From Embleya sp049739465 (GTDB taxonomy: Bacteria; Actinomycetota; Actinomycetes; Streptomycetales; Streptomycetaceae), in the NCBI RefSeq assembly GCF_049739465.1, contig NZ_JBMHHY010000004.1:186001-250000 (forward strand): 64,000 nucleotides of DNA. The letters run 5' to 3'. The position numbers and the translations under genes are program-made. How positions within the stretch are numbered: position 1 is the stretch's first letter; the number at the start of each line of letters is the position of its first letter. This document shows positions 57,290 to 64,000 of the stretch, piece by piece. The notes below the pieces were generated by a model. The model ran no database searches. It saw only the letters and a list, made by a program, of their open reading frames with translations, and was not told the origin of the DNA.

Positions 57290-59104
57290 ATGACGACCGT
57301 CGACACCACCGTGGGAACCGAACGCGAGCCGGAACAGGCGGCCCGGGCCGCGGTGTTGCGGGTCGACGGCCTGCGCGTGGAGCTGGCCGGGACCGGCGCC
57401 GATGTGGTCGCCGAGGTGGACTTCGCGGTGGCGCCCGGCGAAATCGTCGCGGTCGTCGGGGAGTCCGGCTCGGGCAAGACCACCGTGGCCACCGCGCTGC
57501 TCGGCCACGCCCGCCGGGGCGCGACGATCACCGGCGGCCGGGTCCGCCTGGCCGACACCGATCTGCTCGCCGCCGGACCCGACGAGCTGCGCCGGCTGCG
57601 CGGGACGCGGATCTCCTACGTGCCGCAGGACCCGGCCACCGCACTCGACCCGGGCCGGCGGATCCGGTCCCACCTGGCCGAGGTGCTCGCCGTACACCGA
57701 CCCGAACTCGACCGTCGGGCCCGGCGGTCGGCGGTCGCCGCCGCGCTGGCCGAGGTCGGTCTGCCCGCCGACGATGCGTTCGCCCGGCGTTTCCCGCACC
57801 AGTTGTCCGGCGGGCAGCAGCAGCGTGTCCTGCTGGCCCTGGCCTTCGTGCTGCGCCCTCGGGTGATCGTGCTCGACGAGCCGACCACGGCGCTCGATGT
57901 CAGCACCCAGGCCCGGGTGTTGGCCACCGTGCGCGAACTGTGCCGGGCACACGACGTGGCGGCGGTGTACGTCTCGCACGACCTGGCGGTGGTACGGCAC
58001 CTGGCCGATCGGGTCGTGGTGTTGTACGCGGGTCGGGTGGTCGAGGAGGCACCCACCGCCGAGCTGTTCGCAAAGCCTCGACACCCGTACACCCGGGGCC
58101 TGTTGGCGGCGGCCCCGGACGCGGGCGAGCGCCGTACGCCGACCGCGATCCCGGGCCGCGCGCCGCAGCCGGGCCGACGCCCGTCGGGCTGCGCGTTCGC
58201 CCCCCGCTGCGCCTCGGCGACGCCGACCTGCGCGACGGCACCGACCCTGAGCGGCGACGCCCGTCGGGTGTCCTGCCACCACCCGGTCGGCCCGGCAGCC
58301 CCGGTGGACGTCGAACCGCCCATCGCCATCCCGCCGTTCGCGGGCCCGGTCGTCCTGGAGGCCTCGGGCGTACACGCCGGCTACGCCGGTCGATCCGTGC
58401 TGCACGACGTCTCGGTGCGGCTGACCGCCGGGGCCTGCGTCGCGGTGGTCGGCGAGTCCGGCTCGGGCAAGACCACGTTCGCCCGTGCCCTGGCCGGACT
58501 GGGCGAGCCGACCGCCGGCACCCTGCACGGGCACGGCGAGCCGCTCGCGTGGCCGGCCGCCGCGCGGCCGGCGCAGGCGCGGCGCCGGATCCAGTACGTG
58601 TTCCAGAACCCGTATCGGGCGCTCAACCCGCGCCTGACGGTCCGTCGGACGCTGGCCGCGCCGATCCGGCACTTCTTCGCCCCGGGCCGTGAGGAGACCG
58701 AGCGGCTGGTCGTGGAGGCGCTGGCCCGGGTGTCCCTGCCCGCCGGCACGGCCGACGCCCACCCGCGCGAGTTGTCCGGCGGCGAGCGGCAACGGGTGGC
58801 CATCGCCCGGGCGTTGGTCTGCCGGCCCGAGGTGCTGATCTGCGACGAGATCACCTCCGCGCTGGACGTGTCGGTCCAGGCGGCGATCCTCGACCTGCTC
58901 GCCGGGCTGCGCGCGGACGGCCTGGCCGTCCTGTTCGTCACCCACGACCTGGGCGTGGTCCGCACGGTGGCCGACGAGGTGACCGTGCTGGCGGCCGGCC
59001 GGGTGGTCGAGCACGGCCCGACGGCCGAGGTCCTGGACCACCCGACCCACCCCTACACCCGGGCCCTGATCGCCGACTCGCCGCACCACGGCATCGCCGG
59101 CTGA
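57290..59104 (+). CDS. ABC transporter dual ATPase (DppD-DppF fusion)
   Basis: 604 aa from ATG 57290 with AAAGGCGGA upstream; a GTG at 57233 inside the preceding gene is possible. Two full nucleotide-binding domains: the first with Walker A VVGESGSGKTTVATALLGH, signature QLSGGQQQRVLLALAFVLRP and Walker B VIVLDEPTTALDVS. After a cysteine-bearing oligopeptide-type hinge (GCAFAPRCASATPTC), the second has VVGESGSGKTTFARALAGLG, ELSGGERQRVAIARALVCRP and LICDEITSALDVS. The fused form recalls GsiA of the glutathione importer. It completes the importer. Confidence 0.93.
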   Translation: MTTVDTTVGTEREPEQAARAAVLRVDGLRVELAGTGADVVAEVDFAVAPGEIVAVVGESGSGKTTVATALLGHARRGATITGGRVRLADTDLLAAGPDELRRLRGTRISYVPQDPATALDPGRRIRSHLAEVLAVHRPELDRRARRSAVAAALAEVGLPADDAFARRFPHQLSGGQQQRVLLALAFVLRPRVIVLDEPTTALDVSTQARVLATVRELCRAHDVAAVYVSHDLAVVRHLADRVVVLYAGRVVEEAPTAELFAKPRHPYTRGLLAAAPDAGERRTPTAIPGRAPQPGRRPSGCAFAPRCASATPTCATAPTLSGDARRVSCHHPVGPAAPVDVEPPIAIPPFAGPVVLEASGVHAGYAGRSVLHDVSVRLTAGACVAVVGESGSGKTTFARALAGLGEPTAGTLHGHGEPLAWPAAARPAQARRRIQYVFQNPYRALNPRLTVRRTLAAPIRHFFAPGREETERLVVEALARVSLPAGTADAHPRELSGGERQRVAIARALVCRPEVLICDEITSALDVSVQAAILDLLAGLRADGLAVLFVTHDLGVVRTVADEVTVLAAGRVVEHGPTAEVLDHPTHPYTRALIADSPHHGIAG

Positions 59105-59111
59105 ATCCGCC

Positions 59112-59142
59112 CCGCGACCGCCGAGGCCGGCGGCGGTCGCGG
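59112..59142. terminator. Perfect 12-bp hairpin
   Basis: CCGCGACCGCCG (59112-59123), 7-nt loop, exact complement (59131-59142), between the importer operon and the converging MFS gene. Confidence 0.75.
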
Positions 59143-59149
59143 ACCGCCC

Positions 59150-60367
59150 TCAGCCGCGCCGCCGAGCGCGCCCGCGCCGGGTCGTGCCGAGCAGGAACAG
59201 CCAGGCCACCAGCGCGATTCCGGCGCCCATCAGGTACATCGTGGCCGCACTGCGCGCCAGCGCCAACCCGCCGAGCGCGCTGCCGAGTGCGATGCCCAGG
59301 TAGATCCCGGACGAGTTGAGCGAGACCACCAGCGGCACCTCGTGCGGCGCCGCCGCGATCAGGCGATGTTGCTGCGCGGGTGTCTGCGCCCAGGACGCCG
59401 CGCCCCACCCGAACCACAGCGCGCCCACCACGACGATCGGCGGATCACCGGCCGCCGGCCCGCCGAGCACGGCCAGCGCGGCGGCCATCACCGGATAGGT
59501 CACCGCCAGTACCCACACCGGCCCCCGCCGGTCGGTGGCCTGCCCCGAACCGAAGTTGCCAAGCACCGCGCCCGCGCCGTACAGCACCAACATCCACACG
59601 ACCGAGGACCCGGTCACCCCCACCGCCGCCAACGCGGGCGAGCTGTACGCGTACGCCGTATACGCGGCGGTCATCCCGAGCACGGTCAGCGGCAGCACGG
59701 TCAGCACGCCGGGGCGGCCGAGGACCGCGAGTCGGGCCCGCAGCGGCACCCGCTCGGCGCCGGGCAGCGCGGGCATGATCAGCCGCACCGCGACCGCGAT
59801 CAGCAGACACAGCCCGGCCACCCCGGCCAACGCGATCCGCCAGCCGGTCAGCTGCCCGACCAGGGTGCCGAGCGGCACGCCGAGTGCGGTCGCCGCGGTA
59901 AGCCCGCCGATCACCGTGGCCAGCGCCCGGCCACGCAGTTCGGGCCGAACCAGCGCCGCGCCGACCGCACCGGCGTTGGGGGTGAAGGCCGCCGCACCGG
60001 CCGCGGCGCACACCCGCGTACCGATCAGCACCGGCAGGTTCGGCGCCAGGGCCGAGCCGAGGTTGGCCACCGCCAGGACCAGCAACGCGCCGACCAGCAG
60101 TCCGCGCCGGGGCAACCGCGCGGTGGCGGTGGCCAGGAGCGGCGCGGCCAGTGCGTACGCGATCGCGAACACCGTCACCGACTGCCCGGCCGCGTTCTCC
60201 GACACGTCCAGCGACGCGGCCATGGCCGGCAGGAAGCCCGCGACGACGAAGGCGTCCGTACCGACGGCGAAGGTGCCCAGGGCCAGTACCAGGATCGCGA
60301 TCGACCCGCGGGACGCCGCCGGCTCCGGTGGGGCATCGGGCGGATGGGTGGTCGAGGTGTGGGACAT
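59150..60367 (-). CDS. MFS exporter, DHA1 (12-helix) family
   Basis: 405 aa from ATG with GGGGAGG upstream. The first helix region SIAILVLALGTFAVGTDAFV is the DHA1 AraJ/CmlR-like start (G-T-F-A-V-G-T-D-x-F-V); motif-A-like loops TATARLPRRGLLVGALLVLA and GSGQATDRRGPVWVLAV follow. Twelve helices are visible. The start is preceded by an inverted repeat matching the operator in front of the Rrf2-type gene just upstream on the same strand, so that regulator probably represses it. Confidence 0.9.
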   Translation of the reverse strand: MSHTSTTHPPDAPPEPAASRGSIAILVLALGTFAVGTDAFVVAGFLPAMAASLDVSENAAGQSVTVFAIAYALAAPLLATATARLPRRGLLVGALLVLAVANLGSALAPNLPVLIGTRVCAAAGAAAFTPNAGAVGAALVRPELRGRALATVIGGLTAATALGVPLGTLVGQLTGWRIALAGVAGLCLLIAVAVRLIMPALPGAERVPLRARLAVLGRPGVLTVLPLTVLGMTAAYTAYAYSSPALAAVGVTGSSVVWMLVLYGAGAVLGNFGSGQATDRRGPVWVLAVTYPVMAAALAVLGGPAAGDPPIVVVGALWFGWGAASWAQTPAQQHRLIAAAPHEVPLVVSLNSSGIYLGIALGSALGGLALARSAATMYLMGAGIALVAWLFLLGTTRRGRARRRG

Positions 60368-60391
60368 GTGGCCTCCCCGTGGAGTCGATTG

Positions 60392-60414
60392 GTCGGGACA
60401 TTCGATATCCCGAT
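60392..60414 (-). promoter_or_regulatory. Putative Rrf2 operator at the exporter promoter
   Basis: TCGGGA (60393-60398) and TCCCGA (60408-60413) separated by 9 nt, 25 nt before the exporter ATG. The same half-sites and spacing occur at 60934-60956. Confidence 0.65.
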
Positions 60415-60452
60415 TGAGGTCGAAAAAAAGTCGCGCACCGCGGCCGGCCCGC

Positions 60453-60932
60453 TCAGCCCGCCATCCGGGCATACCTGCGTCGGGCCCGGGCCGCCGCCGC
60501 CGGCGGGGCCGCCGCGAGGGCGTCGGCGAGGGTACGGGCGGCCAGTTCGCGGCGATAGACCAGTTCGGCCCGACGCATCAGCGTGGTCACGCCGCACGCG
60601 GCGCGGAACTCGGCCGCCGCCGGGTCCACCCCGTCGCCGCGCTGCCGGATCTCGGTGCAGCGGAACAGGTCGTCCGGCCCCTCGACCGCCACCACGACGT
60701 CGAGCAGGGTGATCGCCTCCGGCCGCCGGGCCAGGCCGAACCCGCCGCGCGCGCCGGCGCTGGAGGTCAGGAGGCCCGCCCGGACCAGCGCCTGGAGCCG
60801 CTTCTTCAGGTAGGCCGGCGGCAGCTCGAACCACGCGGCCAGCGTCGCGGTCGACACCGGCCCCTCCTCCTCCAGCCAGGCCAGCACCAGACAGCAGTGC
60901 AGCCCCCACTCGACACCCTCACCCATGCGCAT
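60453..60932 (-). CDS. Rrf2-family transcriptional regulator
   Basis: 159 aa from ATG 60932 or 153 nt-frame-equivalent ATG 60926 (MRMGEGVEWGLHCC). Winged HTH: WGLHCCLVLAWLEEEGPVST, ATLAAWFELPPAYLKKRLQA, GLLTSSAGARGGFGLARRP, the Rrf2 layout. The middle has one Cys in DLFRCTEIRQRG and one in AACGVTTLM, fewer than Fe-S cluster members such as IscR, so the signal may be redox or a small molecule. No ribosome site precedes the start and a TAATAT box ends 8 nt before it, so the mRNA may be leaderless. Confidence 0.85.
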   Translation of the reverse strand: MRMGEGVEWGLHCCLVLAWLEEEGPVSTATLAAWFELPPAYLKKRLQALVRAGLLTSSAGARGGFGLARRPEAITLLDVVVAVEGPDDLFRCTEIRQRGDGVDPAAAEFRAACGVTTLMRRAELVYRRELAARTLADALAAAPPAAAARARRRYARMAG

Positions 60933-60933
60933 G

Positions 60934-60956
60934 ATCGGGATATTACACATCCCGAT
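60934..60956. promoter_or_regulatory. Putative Rrf2 operator and promoter
   Basis: ATCGGGAT (60934-60941) and ATCCCGAT (60949-60956) form a perfect inverted repeat with a 7-nt spacer. On the minus strand the spacer region contains TAATAT (60945-60940), a good -10 box for the regulator gene. Binding here would give autoregulation. Confidence 0.7.
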
Positions 60957-61060
60957 TGGCGCCGTCCTGGTGCGCCTCCTCCGGTGCATCGCTCCGAGAT
61001 CGGGCATACCAGGGAAATCCGCCCGCATCGCAACGGCCGAGAAACCCGGAAGGGAGTCGC

Positions 61061-62383
61061 ATGCCGTCGGAAGTCGACCTCACGGCCGCACTGAGTCGGG
61101 TCAAGGAGACCGAGACCTCGCTCGTCGGTCAGGTGCTGCGCACCACGGTCGCCGCGGTGACCTCCTATGTCGCCGCGCTGCTCCTGGTGGGCGCCGACCC
61201 GCAGCCGATCCTGGCACCGCTCACCGCGCTCCTGGTCGTCCAGGTCACCTCGTACGCCACGTTCACCACCGGTGTGCAGCGGGTGGCCAGTGTCGTGTCC
61301 GGCGTCCTGATCGCGGTGTTGTTCAGCGCCGCCGTCGGGCTCAACTGGTGGAGCCTGGCCCTGCTCCTGCTCGCCGCGCTCGGCCTGGGACACCTGATCC
61401 GGCTCGGCGACTCGATCAACGAGGTGGCGATCAGCGCGATGATCGTGCTCGGGGTCAGCCAGGTCGCGGACACCGCGTGGGACCGGGTCGCCGAGACGCT
61501 GATCGGCGCGGCCGTCGGGATGGTCTTCTCGCTCGTGCTCGCCCCGCCGGTGCACGTGCGGCCCGCGAACGAGGCGGTGATGTCCGCGTTCGACGCGCTG
61601 ACCAGGCTGCTGGACACGATGGCCCGCGAGATCGACGACGACATCGCGCACGAGCGGGCGTACGGCTGGCTGGAGGAGGCCCGGCGGATCGACCGGGACA
61701 TCGTCCGGGTCGACGCGACGTTGTCCACCGCCGAGGAGGGCACCCGGCTCAACCCGCGCGGACGCCGGGCCACCGTTCGGGTACTGGCCCTGCGCAGCGG
61801 CCTGGACACCGCCGAGATCAGCGCGGTCGCGCTGCGTCTGGTGTGCCGGGCACTGAGCGGACTGTACGCACGCGGGGAGCACGACGAACCGGCGCACACC
61901 GAACTGCCGCCGGCCACCGCCCAGTCGCTGCGCAGCCTGTTCCACTCGCTGGCCGCGCTGTTCGCGGCGTACGGCCACCTGGTCGTGCTGCACGGCCAGG
62001 ATCGGCCCGAGGACTCCGCGCGGGCCGAGGACCGGTTGCGCGCGCGGCTGGCCGAGGCGGACGCGGACCGCTCGCGCACCGAGGCGATCCTGCTCGCCGA
62101 CTCGATCGCCAATCCGGACCGCTGGGAGCTGTACGGCACGCTCCTCGCCGCCGTCGACAAGCTGGTCGACGAGACCCGCCCCGCCGGCACCCCCGGGGAT
62201 CTGGGCCGGCGCGTCGAGGAACGCCGCCGCCATCTGGCCGAGGAGCGCCGCCTGCGCGCCGCCGTGGCCCGCCCCGGCTCGGCGATGCGCGAGCGCATCC
62301 GCCGCGTGATCGCCCCCACCGACCGCCTGCTGCGGGTCCCGCGCCGGCTGCACCGCCATACGCTGCGCCGGCGGCGGAGGTAG
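61061..62383 (+). CDS. FUSC/aromatic acid exporter-like membrane protein
   Basis: 440 aa from ATG after AAGGGAG. The N-terminal ~165 residues hold about six helices (VAAVTSYVAALLLVGADPQP, ILAPLTALLVVQVTSYATFT, VASVVSGVLIAVLFSAAVGL, LIGAAVGMVFSLVLAPPVHV), the FUSC/ArAE-type block. A long cytoplasmic helical domain follows with charged coiled stretches (EERRRHLAEERRLRAAVA). Family members export aromatic acids or contribute to envelope stress resistance. It is divergent from the Rrf2-type gene and shares its operator region. Confidence 0.87.
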   Translation: MPSEVDLTAALSRVKETETSLVGQVLRTTVAAVTSYVAALLLVGADPQPILAPLTALLVVQVTSYATFTTGVQRVASVVSGVLIAVLFSAAVGLNWWSLALLLLAALGLGHLIRLGDSINEVAISAMIVLGVSQVADTAWDRVAETLIGAAVGMVFSLVLAPPVHVRPANEAVMSAFDALTRLLDTMAREIDDDIAHERAYGWLEEARRIDRDIVRVDATLSTAEEGTRLNPRGRRATVRVLALRSGLDTAEISAVALRLVCRALSGLYARGEHDEPAHTELPPATAQSLRSLFHSLAALFAAYGHLVVLHGQDRPEDSARAEDRLRARLAEADADRSRTEAILLADSIANPDRWELYGTLLAAVDKLVDETRPAGTPGDLGRRVEERRRHLAEERRLRAAVARPGSAMRERIRRVIAPTDRLLRVPRRLHRHTLRRRRR

Positions 62384-62416
62384 CCGAGGCAAGCCGAGGT
62401 AGGCGACGCCGGACGG

Positions 62417-63100
62417 TCAGGCCGGCTCCCGCCTCGGTCCGCCGGCCAGGCCGGTTTCGTAGGCCGCGATCACCAGTTGGGCCCGGTCGCGGGCGCCGAG
62501 TTTGGTCAGCAGGCGGCTGACGTGGGTCTTGACCGTGCCGACCGTGACATACAGTTCGGCGGCGATCTCGGCGTTGGAGTAGCCGATGGCGATCAGGTAC
62601 AACACCTCACGTTCGCGTTCGGTGACCCCCGTCAGGTCGCCGTCGCCGGCCGGGTGCCAACCCTCCGGGCGGCTGACGAACTCCTCGATCAGCCGCCGGG
62701 TCACCTGCGGCGCGAGGAGCGCCTCGCCGCCCGCGATCACCTTGATCGCCGCGAGCAGTTCGGCCGGTCGGGTGTCCTTGAGCAGGAATCCGCTCGCCCC
62801 CGCGCGAAGTGCGCCGAACGCGTACTCGTCCAGGCCGAACGTGGTCAGGATCAGCACCCGCAACGACCCCGCGCCGGCCGCGCCGCCCAGCACCGCGCGG
62901 GTCGCCTCGATCCCGTCGAGGAGCGGCATCCGGATGTCCATCAACACCACGTCGGGCCGACTCTCCCCGATCAGCCGCACCGCGTCGCGCCCGTTCCCGG
63001 CCTCGCCGACCACGCTCAGGTCGGGATCGGAGTCGATCAGCGCCCGAAAACCCGCCCGGACCAGCCCCTCGTCGTCCGCGATGAACACCCGGATCGTCAT
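62417..63100 (-). CDS. NarL/LuxR-family response regulator
   Basis: 227 aa from an ATG overlapping the kinase stop (ATGA). The receiver domain has IRVFIADDEGLVRAGFRALI with the acidic pair, RPDVVLMDIRMPLLDGIEAT with the phospho-accepting Asp near residue 54, and SGFLLKDTRPAELLAAI with the conserved Lys. The C-terminal LuxR HTH is TEREREVLYLIAIGYSNAEI, VTVGTVKTHVSRLLTKLG. It is the cognate partner of the kinase upstream. Confidence 0.95.
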   Translation of the reverse strand: MTIRVFIADDEGLVRAGFRALIDSDPDLSVVGEAGNGRDAVRLIGESRPDVVLMDIRMPLLDGIEATRAVLGGAAGAGSLRVLILTTFGLDEYAFGALRAGASGFLLKDTRPAELLAAIKVIAGGEALLAPQVTRRLIEEFVSRPEGWHPAGDGDLTGVTEREREVLYLIAIGYSNAEIAAELYVTVGTVKTHVSRLLTKLGARDRAQLVIAAYETGLAGGPRREPA

Positions 63101-64000
63101 GTCGCCCCCGTCTCGCTCCCGACGAACGCACCCGCGTGTGTCGGCAGATCCCGGTGCACCGGCAGGCGCACCGCGACCCGAAAGCCGCCCTCGGCCCGCG
63201 GCCCGGCGCTGACCACGCCACCGTACAGCGCGGCCCGCTCCCGGATGCCGACCAGGCCATGCCCACCCGGTGCGTCCAACTCCCCCGGGTCCCGCCCGGT
63301 TTTCACTCGCCCCACCCCGTCGTCCGTGACCTCGATGTCGATCCGCTCGGCGGTCACCGACAGCTCCAGCCGGGCCCGGGGCGTCTGCGCGTGCTTCGAC
63401 ACGTTGGTCAGCGCCTCCTGCACGATCCGGTACGCGGCCCGATCCACGCCGTGCGGCAGCTCGTCCACGGCACCCTCCGCCGTGACGTCGACCCGCACCC
63501 CGGCCTGCGCACTGCGGGCGATCAACCCCTCCAGATCGGCCAGCCCGCCCGGCGAGAACTCCGCCGCCTCGCGATCGCGCAACAGGCCCACCAGGGACCG
63601 CAGTTCCATCAGCGCCGAGCGGCTGGTCTCCTCGATCGCCGCCAACGCGTCGGCGGCCTGCGCCGGTCGGGTGTGGATCAGATGGTTGGCCACCCCGGAC
63701 TGCACCGCGATGATGCTCAGGCTGTGCGCCACGATGTCGTGCAACTCCCGGGCGATGTCCAAGCGTTCCTCGGAGACCGCCCGCCGGGCCCGGTCCACCT
63801 GTACGGCGGCGCGCTGTTCGGCCTGGAGGCGTAGTCCCTCGCTGTGTGCCCGGCCCCGAGCGACCGACCAACCGGTGACCCAGGCGGCGAGTTGCACGGC
63901 CATCATCTGCACCGGCCAGTCGGAACTGAGCAGTGGCTTCCCCGCTTGCAGATCGACCAGCGCGGCTTCCAGTGTCTCCACCGTGACGGCCATGCCCAGC
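63097..64000 (-). CDS. NarL-type sensor histidine kinase, N-terminus cut by window edge
   Basis: The frame runs to the right edge; an ATG at 63993 exists but the preceding sensor helices expected for this family are absent, so the gene probably starts outside. What is present: a last hydrophobic segment (MAVQLAAWVTGWSVARG), the HisKA_3 box ERLDIARELHDIVAHSLSII with the phospho-accepting His, and HATPase_c (RIVQEALTNVSKHAQTPRAR, EVTDDGVGRV, GGHGLVGIRERAALYGG). It overlaps the response regulator by 4 nt. Confidence 0.93.
   Translation of the reverse strand, partial: LGMAVTVETLEAALVDLQAGKPLLSSDWPVQMMAVQLAAWVTGWSVARGRAHSEGLRLQAEQRAAVQVDRARRAVSEERLDIARELHDIVAHSLSIIAVQSGVANHLIHTRPAQAADALAAIEETSRSALMELRSLVGLLRDREAAEFSPGGLADLEGLIARSAQAGVRVDVTAEGAVDELPHGVDRAAYRIVQEALTNVSKHAQTPRARLELSVTAERIDIEVTDDGVGRVKTGRDPGELDAPGGHGLVGIRERAALYGGVVSAGPRAEGGFRVAVRLPVHRDLPTHAGAFVGSETGAT

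Noticed and set aside
1..64000. tRNA, rRNA, riboswitch, insertion sequence or integrase genes
   Set aside because: I looked for their hallmarks while reading and saw none; without covariance-model searches a small RNA could be missed.

Overview
The window is very GC-rich (third codon positions almost all G or C), gene-dense and full of GTG starts with overlapping GTGA/ATGA junctions. Streptomycete-type families are present: SigE-like sigma factors, two-module AsnC regulators, a DUF5997 gene beside a LysR-type effector domain, an LCP protein with a LytR_C tail, and a LAxTG sortase substrate. I read it as chromosomal DNA of a streptomycete or close relative. I saw no rRNA, tRNA, transposase or CRISPR array.

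Layout. 0-4.5 kb is the right end of a thiazole/oxazole-modified RiPP locus: the end of an ABC permease, a YcaO cyclodehydratase, two 62-aa precursors on the other strand and a luciferase-like monooxygenase. 4.7-11.9 kb carries a large LuxR-type ATPase regulator, a glycosyltransferase and membrane-protein pair, and a sigma factor with a membrane partner. 11.9-15.9 kb is an accessory patch: a restriction-endonuclease-fold toxin with a putative immunity gene, a broken sigma factor, gene remnants and a secreted ricin-type lectin. 16-22.1 kb has a drug exporter opposite an AsnC regulator, and three redox enzymes. 22.4-29.7 kb holds a histidine kinase, HAD, YegP and Mrr-type genes, and an AsnC regulator opposite a family 3 glycosidase. 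29.8-34.6 kb is an envelope block: sigma/anti-sigma, sortase substrate, LCP ligase and lytic transglycosylase. 34.7-40.3 kb is mixed metabolism and transport.

40.6-43.7 kb is a compact lanthipeptide system: two tandem near-identical precursors followed by one LanKC/LanL synthetase with a Cys-Cys-Cys zinc site. 43.7-51.6 kb holds a glutamate-cysteine ligase homologue, an ornithine carbamoyltransferase, a large protein whose start abuts eleven heptanucleotide repeats, a ZapE-like ATPase and a STAND/TPR protein. 51.9-59.1 kb is a sulfur-scavenging operon: a 35-codon leader peptide ending Cys-Arg-Cys-Arg, a C-rich leader region, an SsuD-like monooxygenase and a full peptide-type ABC importer. 59.1-62.4 kb has an MFS exporter, an Rrf2 regulator with two matching operators, and a FUSC exporter. 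A NarL-type two-component system closes the window.

The strongest leads are the CCG-type lanthipeptide system, the twin Cys/Ser/Thr-only thiazolyl cores, the cysteine-codon attenuator ahead of the sulfonate operon, a TTGCGCAA element exactly 66 nt upstream of two cell-wall genes, and the heptanucleotide tract at a translation start.
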